This document shows positions 23,282 to 33,881 of a stretch of 64,000 nt of DNA, one piece after another. The stretch lies in assembly GCA_030765055.1 (NCBI GenBank), contig CM060953.1, forward strand, positions 75,266,336 through 75,330,335, read 5' to 3'. Under the pieces are notes generated by a model. It did no database searches. It had not been told where the DNA came from and saw nothing but the letters and a program-made list of their open reading frames with translations. The translations under genes were made by a program, and so were the position numbers. Every line of letters begins with the position of its first letter. The first letter of the stretch is position 1. Source of the stretch: Mantis religiosa. Taxonomy: Eukaryota; Arthropoda; Insecta; Mantodea; Mantidae.

Positions 23282-24457
23282 TGGGTGCATTATAAGTTGG
23301 TGATTGGCGTTTTGCCTCCACGTGCTGTTCAGCTGCGAAAACAAGGAGAGGAGATAAACACGTCACTGACACGTCATTGCCGTCGCCTAGCAACCAGCAA
23401 TCCACCAATCAAAAGTAAACTGTTGCCATAGCAACCCGAGCCGCTTATCCTATGTTGCCAACTCTATCGCACTAGATCACGTGCTTTATGCATGACGCTA
23501 TTCTATCGGTATGTTGAAGTTTTCAGTAAACAGACACTGCTACTATTGTTGCTTCGCTTATGAATCAGCGGTATCACAATACCGTCGTCGTTCGTTGCCC
23601 TTTAGTATGAGACGGTATGCGTTGTTGGAAGGGAACAGGTGTGGATTTAGTTTCAAGGAATAGCTTATGAAATTTTCTGGGTCAATGACCAACCTTTACA
23701 GTTTAATGACCAACCCTTACTTAGGGTATTTTTCCCTGTCATCACTGCCAAACTAAGAGTGTACTGCTTCAGGTAGTGAATGTTTCACAGAGTGTAAACA
23801 GCTTTACATTTTCGCAATATAACTCGTGTGTTTCAGTGATCAACTTCAGTGTTTTTGTGATCAACTTTAGTGTTTCTGTGATCAACTTTTGTGTTTCAGC
23901 GCAACTTTAATATTTAGCTAATTATCGTTAATCATGGCTACCGCAAACACTTGTGCTACAGAAACAGACAGAAAGAAACTATCTGCGAAGACCACAAAAA
24001 ATGTTATGGGCACGGAATCCCAATTAAAGGACAAGCAAGGGAAATTATATGACAGTGGGAGTCTCATAATTCCCGTTTCAAAAGTACCGGACAGAACCTC
24101 AGCTGATGTTGGTGTAAGTAAGAATGCCATAGTTAGAGTAGGGGAAGAGAAATACGCTAGTGAAGAAAATCAGGCATGTACATCGCGGTTACAAACTCGT
24201 ATGCTGTACTTAGGTAACTGCTTACTTAAACGTGTAGACAGTCTTACGGCAATCTTACGATTAATACTGCAGTATGCAAATTTCTAGGAATATGTGCGTG
24301 TGCATTACTGCAACTGACTGCAACCGAACTGCCACCTCCCCTCTAACCATCACCTTCATTGCCTAGCACGTGGAGAGGGACGCTAAAGTGGCAACGGTGC
24401 CATCCCCTCTCTTTCCCCACTCCTTCAACTGTCAATCACCAACTTATAATGCACCCA
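23282..24457 (+). mobile_element. 1176-bp TIR DNA transposon with a transposase first exon
   Basis: Left end TGGGTGCATTATAAGTTGGT matches the inverted right end for 25 bp (TGGGTGC through GGTGATTG). The trinucleotide TAA flanks both sides (23279-23281 and 24458-24460). A second inverted block, CTCCACGTGCT, lies inside each end. The length is too short for a full transposase and only an N-terminal exon is present. Ends and duplication are read directly; the superfamily is inferred from the encoded N terminus and the 3-bp duplication. Confidence 0.82.
23934..24287 (+). CDS. N-terminal fragment of a DDE transposase (helix-turn-helix region)
   Basis: 117 codons, beginning MATANTCATETDRKKLSAKT. 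Residues 1-50 are Lys-rich. Residues about 57-70 contain TSADVGVSKNAIVRVGEE, which resembles the helix-turn-helix of eukaryotic IS630/Tc1-related transposases (A..VGVS...V.RI). A consensus-like splice donor GTGTAAGTAAG lies at about 24111-24121, inside the frame, so the natural exon may end there and the rest may be read-through. No catalytic domain follows before the right TIR. It sits wholly inside the TIR element. It could be a functional short DNA-binding protein, but there is no evidence of expression. Confidence 0.55.
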   Translation: MATANTCATETDRKKLSAKTTKNVMGTESQLKDKQGKLYDSGSLIIPVSKVPDRTSADVGVSKNAIVRVGEEKYASEENQACTSRLQTRMLYLGNCLLKRVDSLTAILRLILQYANF

Positions 24458-24460
24458 TAA

Positions 24461-26390
24461 TAATAGCCAACATATTCCTAAAGAGCAAAGACCTCCTGCT
24501 AGTGCAGGTAAGTTGCTGCTATGAGCTCATCAGGGTAGCAACTTTTAAGAACCTCGTGCTTGCTTGCTGGTACCTGCTTATCTGCTGTGATGACTATCAA
24601 TGCTCTATACTCTATACACCGTGTACTTATATCTATATTAGATTGTTTAATACTCTATGTTCTGTAACGTATGTTCCACTGAGCTGACGGTGATGGATCT
24701 GTGATATTTCCATAATTTGGACTTTCCTAAATTTGGTGATCCATCATCTTAAGTTCCCTCTTGCGCAGCTTAATTTTTGTAGTTTACATTAATACTTCTC
24801 CTACTTCTCCTTGAAGTGCACTTCAACTTAGTACTGACACTGACACTAACATTTCTGTTGCAAACTAAGGCGGTGTATTTGTGCTTGGCTGCTCTTTCCA
24901 GTTTTCTCCACGTTTGTCTGTCATTAGTTTGTCTCGTCCATAATGTTCCTGCTGCCCTATAAATTTAAATTCTGGTAAACCATAAGAGCGATACACATTT
25001 TTTATAAAACGTAGACAATTTATGTAAGGTAATTTTCAGGGAGATTAGTTGCTTCCATTTATGTGAATTTTGCAACACTTTATATTTCCAGTTTAGAAAG
25101 GTCAAGTCACGGCATAGAAATAAAACAATTTCAAAGTCGGTTTCCTGTATCCTCCTTATAATCTACAAATGAAAGTGAAAGAACCATTTCTGCTAATGCT
25201 TATCTCAATTAATATGAATTAGATAGTGAAAGGGCCATGTAACTATGACGTAAAGATGTGTCAGTCTTCTCGGTGAAGTTTCTACTGAATTTCATAAATG
25301 CTTACATTCCACAAAGCTGTCAAACAGAATCCACTTGAAGGGTCAAAATCACCCTCAGTTCAGGATGCGAAGTGTAATGCGTTACCATACAAAGTAAAGT
25401 TTTCGTTCGCCAATGAAGTGCTGTCAATCCAACAGAATTACCGAGCAGTGCGGTATGCACATACACCGCAGTGTTGAACTGGTGGAATGGGTCGAGGATG
25501 CTAACGGTATGCCAACTGACAGAAACAGAGAAGTTCAACTGTGGCCGGAACCCCAAGACTGTTTATCCTCTCTTAAACTCACTTCTCCCACGTCTAAACA
25601 TCCATCAGCAAGAAGGAGTCGGCTTGAAATGTCTTAACGGGGGTGAAAGTGGAAAGTTCAGACAGACGTATAAATAGTTCTGGTAAACAGGGTGCAGATG
25701 AACAACATGGAATTATCTTCGCCCTCTATCTTAGATAAGTAATTTCCGATACAGAACCCGGATCAGTTTTGCTTACATACAGTTAACGTCACTGGTATGC
25801 TGGAGGCACATGCGGTGCTGCTTTGATATGTAAAGGTGATGTACGCACGATAAGCTGGTTGTGCAAACTTACGATGATCAGCTTGCTAAGATTTGGACGT
25901 GTAGGAATTTGTTACGAACTTTGTCGAGAAACAAGGCAGGAATAGGAGCTTCAGAAATGTAAATGTTGAATTCATTGAGACTATAAAGTCTATCGTTTAT
26001 TAATAGCCTCGGAAAGTATTCCTGCATGGTCCCGTAGCGGTGATACGCTGATGAGGGTCAGTGTTCCAGATATCCGTTCTGGACTGCGATCGACTTGATT
26101 CAGCCTGACGTTTCAAAATCTGACTTCCATCGGATGAGTAACCCTTTTATCTGCACCCTTATAATTTTCTGCCCATTCTTGTAAGTTTAAAATACTTTTG
26201 GCGATTTGATTTAATTTGTTGAACGTTTCGGACTCTCAATCAAATATAAATTTAAGCTATTTTTTCCCCTCTGAGAATGCGGTAAAAGATTTTCAAAGTT
26301 TTTTTTTTTTTTTTTTTAGTAATGCAAGACAATAAAGAGAATTCCATAGTAAATAATGCCACTTCTCATAATATGAGCAAATAAACAACT
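24461..26390. other. Spacer, nothing recognised
   Basis: AT-rich, with several short frames (24370-24687, 25413-25677) that show no recognisable domain. A T-run lies at about 26300-26318. Confidence 0.5.
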
Positions 26391-26394
26391 TAGA

Positions 26395-26850
26395 GGCAAA
26401 GTCCTCGGAATGTCAATCCATAAGCAATGGAACAAACTGAAGCTGAAAGATGCAGTGGTAGCCACATGAACGTGGCAATACGAGGTTTTAAAGTAACGGG
26501 CACTTTGCCCTAAAACTCTCAGGTATTTACTGATGCTGAATTTTGCAACATCAACAGCTTTCGATCTCAGGGGAACAAGAAGTATTACCTCAACATCTTC
26601 CTCATTAATGAGCCGGCAACTATCATCATCCTCAATGCATTGTCAGCAACCATTATGAGCGAAAACTCAACCTTCTTTACTGAGAGATCAGCAACCATCG
26701 ACATGGACAAACTCAGTAGCTTTGCCTACTCCAGTATTACCAAAAGACCTCATGCCAGTACCCAAATTTCTGCCTAAACGAGCATATGGAAGGCATGGAT
26801 CAGCCACACTGATTAGTGGATCTCACTTCAAACATGCTCTCATGGAGTAA
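26395..26850 (+). pseudogene. Pogo/jerky-like (DDE_1) transposase C-terminal relic
   Basis: Conceptual pieces match the C-terminal part of pogo-family transposases. NVAIRGFKVTGTLP (26468 on) and QVFTDAEFCNIN correspond to the F.KTGI.PFN..VF...DF block. Further on, in another frame, LPKDLMPVPK and KRAYGRHGSATL correspond to the P.DI.PLPK....R.....G......T block. Frame changes and stops show decay. The DDE catalytic core and the CENP-B-like N terminus are absent, and no TIRs are visible. The family assignment is by pattern memory and has not been searched. Confidence 0.6.
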
Positions 26851-26936
26851 TTTAACAAAAAAGAATATTTCAAAGAAGAATTGTCAAGTTGTTAAAAGTG
26901 AGCTGTGTTTTATAGAAATATGAGTAGCTGGCATTC

Positions 26937-27050
26937 TTAATTTGTAAGATTACTCACTCAGACTGGTCCATGTTCACCATTTCCTCCAAAAGCGCTTTTG
27001 GATTAAATGGTGAACATCGATCAGTCTGAGTGAGTAATCTTACAAGTTAA
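26937..27050. repeat. 114-bp near-perfect palindrome bounded by TTAA
   Basis: The two halves are complementary about a centre at 26993/26994 (CCAAAAGCGCTTTTGG), with only a few mismatches, and include TGTAAGATTACTCACTCAGA on the left arm. Both outer ends are TTAA. It could be a palindromic MITE whose TTAA ends are a target duplication, but the outer bases do not look like known piggyBac ends. Confidence 0.88.
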
Positions 27051-28692
27051 AGTTATTTATGAAAATATAACTTATAAAATGCAAGCCTTAAGCTGTTCTT
27101 CTTAAGACGTATCATACATAGCAATTCAGGATGATGTAGTTTACGCTCACGAATGTGCTACGACATGGTTTCTGGCCAATGTGTATAAAAGTAAACCCCC
27201 CTTCAAGAATGCATTACTAAAGCACTAAAGTTTATAAACAAGCTCCTGGCCCAGCAGTGGAGAGTGTATGGACAAACACATTGGAAAGCAGAACCTAGTC
27301 GCTCAGGAGGTCAGGGGTTATTGATTGCAGCTGTCAGGAACTAGCAGCAAAACTGGTTTGACGTGATGACCCACCAATAGACTCCCTCTTACGACATTTT
27401 TATTTAAACGTAGAAATGTTTATCTGAAGCTGTGTTTAGTCAATTAATTCTTCATTTGCTCTCTTAATTTCCCCGGATTTAAGCACATGGAATATTACGC
27501 TGGACTCAAAATAATGGAATGTTATTATGAATAGCCACGAGTGTGTAACTCTGTGAGCAGCACAACTCAAACTAATAAACATCAAATGTTCATTTTATGT
27601 TCACGATCTCTCAAGGGTATGAAATGAATATTTAAATGAAAATTACCTACTAGAAACTTTACTTTACATGAAGAAATGTGTCCTTATTTTAGGCTATCCT
27701 GGAAGTACCTCTAATTATTACAACGGTACATAGAAGTACTAATAAGTATATGTGTATATTTAATTTTCTGCGTGTAGCCTGCTAATCCACTTCCTTCGGA
27801 ATGAATGTTGTATAAGTAATTCACAATCGCACAAATATATCCCTAATATCTGAAACGTTTTAACCTGACATTTATTCAAATTACTTTTTTTGTGAAATCA
27901 GGCTTTTACTCATATTGTTCTTACAGACTTGAAACTTTCAATACCTGGCCATAATTTAGGGGGGAAAAACTTTTTTTATCAATTTACTATATACTTTTAG
28001 AGCGGTAGAATTTTAAAAGGAAATAAAAATTATATTCATTGAAAGTGCTTCACTATTCCTTGTGAAGTCGAACGGCAGATAATCTGGAAATGTTTCAATT
28101 GGAATTTTTCTTATAAATAAAAAATTCTAAGGATAACATATTCGTCAAATATTGCAATCTAATAGACAGATTAGCATTTACTTTTGGCTTTAGTTTTGAA
28201 CAATAATTCACTGTACACCTTTTTAAGTGTTAATTACTCTGGAACTCCTATCAGAATATGTACCCATATCTCATTCTGTTTCATGTCGGCATACAATAAA
28301 TGTTTTAATTTACAATTATAGCAATCAACACAGTGTAACTAAGCTGTTTTAAGGTCGAGAAGTATAGATTTCATTAAATTGATTGTGTTGAAAAGGAACT
28401 CAATTTATATCATTCTAATGTTTATTTGCAATTGGGACTCTTAAACATAAATCTCTCATTATGTTGTTTGTGAATTTACAAAACTGACATTTATAAATTT
28501 TTGTTACTATTCTAAATTGTTCTTATGTTTTGTAAATAAAATAGTGTAAAAATATGGAAAGTGAGATTTGTTTTATATTCGTGGATATGTTATCACAGGG
28601 TGACCAATAAACAAAATATTTCCACTGTAAAAGAGCTCAAATTCAGCCACAGTTTGTATAAACAGCTATTATAGTACAGATAGTCATACGGA
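27051..28692. other. AT-rich spacer, nothing recognised
   Basis: No convincing coding or repeat content was seen over this 1.6-kb stretch. Confidence 0.5.
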
Positions 28693-28701
28693 AATATTCA
28701 A

Positions 28702-28775
28702 TGCCATGGCCGAGACTTGAACCACGGATCTCCTGGTGTCCGTCCAGTCGCTCTTACCCATTGAGCTACCATGGC
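28702..28775 (-). other. tRNA-like block, left arm of foldback copy 2
   Basis: Acceptor-like ends GCCATGG/CCATGGC are fully complementary, and TAGCTCAATGGGTAAGAGCG forms a D arm on minus. It is an inverted counterpart of the block at 28934. Confidence 0.65.
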
Positions 28776-28933
28776 CAACGTACCGTCTGACATTAAATTC
28801 TCCAATTGACTCATATTTTCCCGGTAGACCACTAGGGGCTCTCGTATTCGAGATACAGCGTTTGTGGCGACTTACTATCGTCGGCGGGAAAATATATGAG
28901 TCAATTGAAGAATTTAATGTTGACGGCACGTTG

Positions 28934-29007
28934 GCCATGGTGACTCAATGAGTAAGAGCGCCTGGACGGAAACCAGGAGACCTGTAGTTCAAATCCCGGT
29001 CATGGCA
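28934..29007 (+). other. tRNA-like block, right arm of foldback copy 2
   Basis: GCCATGG at the start and CATGGCA at the end, with GACTCAATGAGTAAGAGCG as D arm, CCTGGACGGAAACCAGG as anticodon arm and a TTCAAAT T-loop. Confidence 0.65.
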
Positions 29008-29229
29008 TTAATTTTTTTTTTCAGTTTGACACTACTTAACCTAAACCTTAGCCTATACATGGCTAGTGTGAAGAAATGATTAATTTCCATCAATTAACTT
29101 AAAGAAATACTGTAGTAGTCAAAAACAACATATTTCTTATTTTAACGTTCTTGCAATTTTATAATACTAAAATTCTAGAATAAGAGTAATACATAGTATT
29201 GTTAAAACAAACTCATCTATCACGACGGA

Positions 29230-29715
29230 GATTCCTGCTTTGCAGCCGAGGGCTTACCTTTTGTAAGGAGACCCCAGGAGTACGCATAAGATTAAAAACA
29301 TCCTATAGCTGACAGAACCTATCACAGGTGGCACTACATGTGTAGGCAGTTTCTTCAGCCCAATGGAGTTCGAAGTTGCCACTTTTGTAGACAGGAAGGT
29401 CCGGCTGATCAAAAAACTCCCGTGTAAAGGAGCGGCCGGTCGAAACAGTGGCTCTCCTCAGCCGAACACCGCATTTCCAGAGCCAAACATCACCGCAGCG
29501 GAGCACCACCGGCGACTTCGCTAACTCTTACTGCCTGGAAATACTGGATGGAAAGTGTGAAATGGATGAAATGAAAGAAATGAAACGGGGGCTGTGAGAT
29601 TATCTACCTAGTAACCCAGGAAAATAAAGGTCAAGAAGGTCGGCCAAGGGAGTCGAACAGGCTACTTTTGGAATGAGGGCTATAGACATGCGGTCTGAGC
29701 CATTCGTCTAGGTAG
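29230..29715 (-). mobile_element. tRNA-headed repeat, decayed relative of the 655-bp element
   Basis: The minus-strand head near 29640-29715 has box A-like GAATGGCTCAGACCGC and box B-like TGTTCGACTCCC. The body contains an ATGAAATGAAAGAAATGAAA block (as read on plus) comparable to the AAATGATAATG blocks in the copies at 7000 and 60560. The left limit is uncertain. The short minus frame at 29303-29509 is not a recognised protein. Confidence 0.5.
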
Positions 29716-30059
29716 AATAAACCGGTAGTATTTGTAAGGTTTTCGTAGGCTATGCATGACGTTTGCCAGCTTCCTGTGACAGCACACGCCTAGGTTGAAT
29801 ATGTCTGATACATAAAAGAAGATAGGATTTAGTTTTAATTTGCTACATGTAAAGTTCATAGCAAAAAAGTTTTTTTTTTTCAAAAGTTACCGTTAACTAA
29901 ATATTTAAGTCCAGTAATAAGTGTAATAAATCCACAATAAATTAAGTTAAGTATAACGTACACGTGATACAGGCTGAATTTAATACAGTGGTAAAGATTA
30001 GATGGCACCTGAACTCAAACAGAATTGATTTTCCTTGATTTAAAGTTTTATTGTTGTGG
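29716..30059. other. AT-rich spacer
   Basis: Nothing recognised. Confidence 0.4.
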
Positions 30060-30640
30060 TGTTCAATAATTATGTACACTTTATTGTACAATTCATGCCA
30101 GAGGATCTACTCCCATTAGTCCTGGACCCGTAGGACCAGGGACTCGGGCCTCCTTCTACCAGGGAGTTACCGAGTTGTCCCAAAAGTGCGCCCGCGCGCC
30201 TCCGAGGCTCTTTCCTGGGGCAAGACCTGCCCCCCCCCCCCATCTGGTCTTGTGGACTCAAGACAGGATGGAAGTGGATACGCCACTTACGCGCGCCAAC
30301 TCCAAAATGGGAAGGCTACCGATATGACCTCGGTGGGGCCGCCTAGCGATCCAGCACACCTTCCACTAGCTATGCTGGCTAGTACGCGGGAATAATAATG
30401 GCTTCCCTCAACCCCGTCCGGAGACGTACCCGATCTCCCACGGGTATCGGGAACCACTGCCCCCTCGAGTCCAACTCAATCCGAACAACTCCCTATCAGG
30501 GAGGGGCTCGAATGTTCGACCCGAGGTACCTCTAGTAACGTCAGAGGTACCACGAGTGCTAGGGGTTCGCAGCGCCCGCACCACGGCAGCTAAAGGCGAC
30601 GGATCCCCTCCACTATGGGAACTTTACTGTACAACAGCTG
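30060..30640. other. GC-rich island, unassigned
   Basis: About 580 bp with markedly higher GC than its surroundings and a poly-C run near 30230-30242. Short frames on both strands have no recognised product. It ends shortly before the Penelope-like fragment. It could be an untranslated part of a retroelement, but no matching copy exists in the window. Confidence 0.35.
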
Positions 30641-30660
30641 TTCTTTAAAACGTTAAATGT

Positions 30661-30850
30661 TTTTAAGCCGTGATATCACTTTCAGAGTTAAAGCTACTAT
30701 AAACAGCGGCTTACACGGCCGGCTCAAACCAGGGTGTCACTCTAGTTTGCCATGAGTCTTCTGAGGAGGCTCGACGCACGTACGAGCGAAACGTCAGGAG
30801 CTTCAGTTTTCCTATTAGACCACAGCCAGTAAGCCTGGAAACCTCTACAT
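30661..30850 (+). mobile_element. Penelope-like element fragment
   Basis: Identified by the hammerhead-like motif at 30757-30800 and the downstream AGCCAGTAAGCCTGGAAACC context, which resembles the non-coding hammerhead-bearing region of Penelope-like retroelements. No reverse transcriptase or GIY-YIG domain is present. Limits are approximate. Confidence 0.45.
30757..30800 (+). ncRNA. Hammerhead-ribozyme-like motif
   Basis: CTGAGGA (30761-30767) matches the CUGANGA core box. GCTCG/CGAGC form stem II around a 9-nt loop. GAAA follows, then CGTC, placing a GUC cleavage triplet at 30792-30794. TCTT before the core and AGGA after the cleavage site give a 4-bp stem I. One extra G next to stem II departs from the canonical spacing. 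Stem III would be only AC/GU with no loop, a form that in known Penelope-type hammerheads is thought to work as a dimer. Activity is untested. Confidence 0.55.
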
Positions 30851-32394
30851 GTTAGTGAACTTATTTTTTATTGCTATTGAGCAAGAACTAATAAATACTA
30901 CAAGTCCAGTAACTCTCATGGTCTGTGGTTGCAACAAACTGCCTTGGAGGTCAATTCGCCAACGAAAACTGGTAACCTCATTCCCTTGTCTGCCTCAAGA
31001 TATGAAATACTTAGTACAACACGATAAATTGCTACCATAGACTGCCACATGTTATTACCGCCAAACTTTCCACATACAACTTCGCGCTTTAATTCTGACG
31101 CAAAATTACATCTAGTACGAAAGCCAAGATCCTTTTTTTCAAAGAGAATTTTCAGCAGTAAGTTCAGTTTTTAAAACGTATGCTGAGAGTTAAAGTTACA
31201 GTGTAAACGAACCTCTCAAAACTATGTTTTAATCTTAAAATATTTACTATTTATGGCAAAATTGATTATTTCCTAATTTTGAAGATAGAATGGTCATTAA
31301 GAAGGTGTTTGGAAAGAAGGCCAACAGCAAAAACTGAATATTAGCGGTTAGAAACATGATTCGTTAGTCAACTTGAGCGCTACACATGGTTAGTATGAAA
31401 GTTAACTCAAGTAGTCAAATTCACCACAAAAATGTCCGACACTACTTCGTATGTTCGATGTAAGTTTTCAAGACGTATACAAATCGCTGACTGACATTTC
31501 CGAATGGTTTCCGATAGTTTGCTAAATGTTGATCATTGAGTACCAGCAAACTTCTTACACTTTAATTAACTACTGCCCTTTAAAAGGAATTCTTCATGAG
31601 TTCACCTCGATCTAAAGCTGGATAGGCATCAAGGGGCGTCTCGTATCTCCATCCTTTGCTCTCTCGTTTCCCCGGCGTATTTTGTAATTAGAAGCCCGAG
31701 GCAGCCCTTATTATCCTACGCTGCCAGTTTCGCCAATAAGTCTTATCCCTGCAGCCTATGTTACAGCGAAAGTGACCCATAAAGGCTTGGTGGAAAGAGA
31801 AAGATTAGGTTGGATGAATGACTGACTTCTGATCACCTCTGGGCAGGAGTCCAATTTGCTGTAACGTCCTCGCCATGCTACATATGCATTAGAGGCTAGG
31901 TTGAACATCAGTCGACTGCCATGCGCAGAAATGCTTAAGGCCCATGGATATTTAACCCTTCCTTACTTTCAGCACAAATAATAAAAAAGGACATTGATGA
32001 CCACCATAAGTCTGGAGGTACATATATTTTTGTCGGAATATCTTTATGAAAAAATCTGAAATACTGTATTCAGTAACTTTTGCTACCCCAGTTTCAACAC
32101 TATTGTTTAAGTTATTATTCTATATATTTTATTTACTAGATATACACGTTTGTAGTAATTGGTTTATTACATACTTCCTAGAAGGTAAACCAAAAAATAT
32201 GAGAGTGCAGTAGGCTTTATTGACAGTCAAATCGTCTAACACCCGGTCAGTATGTGAAGGCATTCCCTTCACATGGCAAGCGCACAGAAAACATAAAACA
32301 ATATCCTATTTAAGGAAAGTATAACTATTGGAAAATTTAAACCCACAAGAAGGAATATCTTGGGTATGGCTAGCTCCACAAACAATATTTAACA
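30851..32394. other. Spacer, nothing recognised
   Basis: Moderate composition, with short frames only (63 aa at 30849-31040). No repeat family was recognised. Confidence 0.45.
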
Positions 32395-32580
32395 TAATTT
32401 TGCATCCAACTGACTCGTATTGGCAGGTTGGTCATAGTAGCTCAAGGGTTAGAGCGGCTGGACGGCAACCAGAAGATCCGTGATTCAAATCCCGGCTATG
32501 GCATTGAATTTTTCAGTCTGGCTCTATCGTTTCATAGTGTGTCCTACACACAGCTAGTGTGAAAGAACAATTAATTTCCA
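32395..32580 (+). mobile_element. Solitary right arm of the tRNA-arm foldback
   Basis: Contains CAACTGACTCGTAT, a tRNA-like block on plus (32431-32503) and the outer block TAGTGTGAAAGAACAATTAA. No left arm lies nearby. It ends where the mariner relic begins. Confidence 0.8.
32431..32503 (+). other. tRNA-like block in solitary foldback arm
   Basis: Near-complete tRNA outline: acceptor ends GTCATAG...CTATGGC, D arm AGCTCAAGGGTTAGAGC, anticodon arm CTGGACGGCAACCAG, T-loop TTCAAAT. Part of the repeat arm. Confidence 0.65.
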
Positions 32581-32587
32581 CTCATTC

Positions 32588-33330
32588 CAGTTGTTGAGAA
32601 TAAAGTTCCGCATCAATTGCCCGGCCGTGTGGAACAAAATTCCAGTGAATCACACCTTCAAAATTCCATCGGATACACAACATTACTTTGGAACAGAACT
32701 AATTGTTTTCAACGATGACTTCGGCAGGTTTGCGGAGATCAAGCCACTGTTTCGAGACATCGGGTTTTCGGTAATCTACCCATTTTTCATCACAAGTGAC
32801 AATGCTCCTGACAGATCTATCATCTATGGGATTACGGATGAGCTGACGACATATGTTGAGCATGTTGAGGTGTCAGTTCATGAGGTATAGATCTACAGCT
32901 TCTGTATGATTTTTCCAAATGTCTTAATGTTGCAATGTATGGTATCTTTTGATGCACCAAGTTCTTCTGAAAGTCTACGGGTCCTTTTTGCGGATTTTCT
33001 CGCAAAACTTGGCATGTATCCTCAATATTCCATACTTTGAGTCTTCCATTACGTGGTAAATATTAAGTTTCTTGTCTCCATTGTCGAAACATTGGAACCA
33101 TTGTGCCACACGCTTACTAACGACACCTTCTCCTTCCACTTCACATATTCTTCGAGCTGCGGCAAAGGGTTTATAATATTGTTTACAGTAGTATTTTAGA
33201 AGAACTCTAAGTTCAAACTTTGTTATCTCCATTTTGTGATTGTTTAATACCAACTGAAGACTGACACATGCTCCCAATGTAAGCAACAGTAACCATAGCA
33301 TCCTGTAAATAGCATTGCCAAACCAAAGAA
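32588..33330 (-). pseudogene. Mariner transposase relic (3' half missing)
   Basis: Minus strand. The N-terminal helix-turn-helix (MEITKFELRVLLKYYCKQ, then GEGVVSKRVAQWFQCFDNGD) lies within the frame at 32975-33301. Downstream, in broken frames, are HELTPQ, then VTCDEKWVDYRKPD with the first catalytic Asp, and GVIHWNFVPHGRAIDAELY. The second and third Asp regions are lost where the element abuts the foldback arm near 32588. ATTGCCAAACC at about 33313 (plus) resembles a mariner terminal repeat. This is a different subfamily from the elements at 8797 and 59123. Confidence 0.75.
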
Positions 33331-33437
33331 ACTCAATAAATTTTACAAAACACTAAAACCCGAAATTACTTATGAAACCACTTAATACATTGCTTATGTA
33401 ATTGTTTGGAAAGATAGAGTCAGACTGAAAAATTTAA

Positions 33438-33510
33438 TGCCATAGCCGGGATTTGAACCACGGATCTTCTGGTTGCCGTCCAGCCGCTCTATCTCTTGAG
33501 CTACTATGAC
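33438..33510 (-). other. tRNA-like block, foldback copy 3
   Basis: Minus-strand match to the consensus tRNA-like arm, with acceptor-like ends, a D arm and GGTTCAAATCCC. Confidence 0.6.
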
Positions 33511-33752
33511 CAACGTGCCGACATCACATTAAATTCTACAACTGACTCGTGTTTTTCCCGGTAAACCACTTAGGAGTTCGCATAAACACATGAGACAACT
33601 ACCTCAGTGGCGACTTACAACATGCGAGAACTTTAAGGCCCGGGCTTTATAGTTAACCACTGTTGGGTCAATTAATGGAAATTAATTGTTCTTTCACACT
33701 GGCCGGGTGTAGGCTTAATTGTGGAAACGTAGAGTCAGACTGAAAAATTCAA

Positions 33753-33821
33753 TGCCATAGCCGGGAATTGAACCACGGATCTTCTGGTTGCCGTCTAGCT
33801 GCTCTAACCCTTGAGCTACTA
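33753..33821 (-). other. tRNA-like block, foldback copy 4 left arm (cut at its end)
   Basis: Minus-strand match that stops inside the acceptor stem (CTACTA, then AGTGG), at the deletion junction. Confidence 0.6.
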
Positions 33822-33881
33822 AGTGGTTTACCGGGAAAAACACGAGTCAGTTGAAGAATTTAATGTCATGTCGGCACGTTG

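Larger units (their letters stand above)
28693..29091. mobile_element. Foldback element with tRNA-like arms, copy 2 (short, complete centre)
   Basis: The most compact copy. The left arm has a tRNA-like block on minus, then AATTCTCCAATTGACTCAT and TTTTCCCGGTAGACCACT. A centre of about 70 bp follows, then the right arm inverted with AATTGAAGAATTTAATG and a tRNA-like block on plus. The right outer block (GCTAGTGTGAAGAAATGATT) extends to about 29091; its left counterpart is lost. The arms pair over roughly 150 bp, so the element can fold into a large hairpin. Confidence 0.8.

Noticed and set aside
26065..26130. A second hammerhead motif (minus strand GAAACGTCAGGCTG)
   Set aside because: GAAACGTC is present, but the CUGANGA box and stem II are absent upstream of it.
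26937..27050. A piggyBac MITE
   Set aside because: TTAA ends fit, but the adjacent bases do not resemble piggyBac termini, and TTAA is also simply part of the palindrome.
32591..32890. A 99-aa plus-strand protein
   Set aside because: It is the antisense shadow of the mariner relic, whose conserved residues read on the minus strand.
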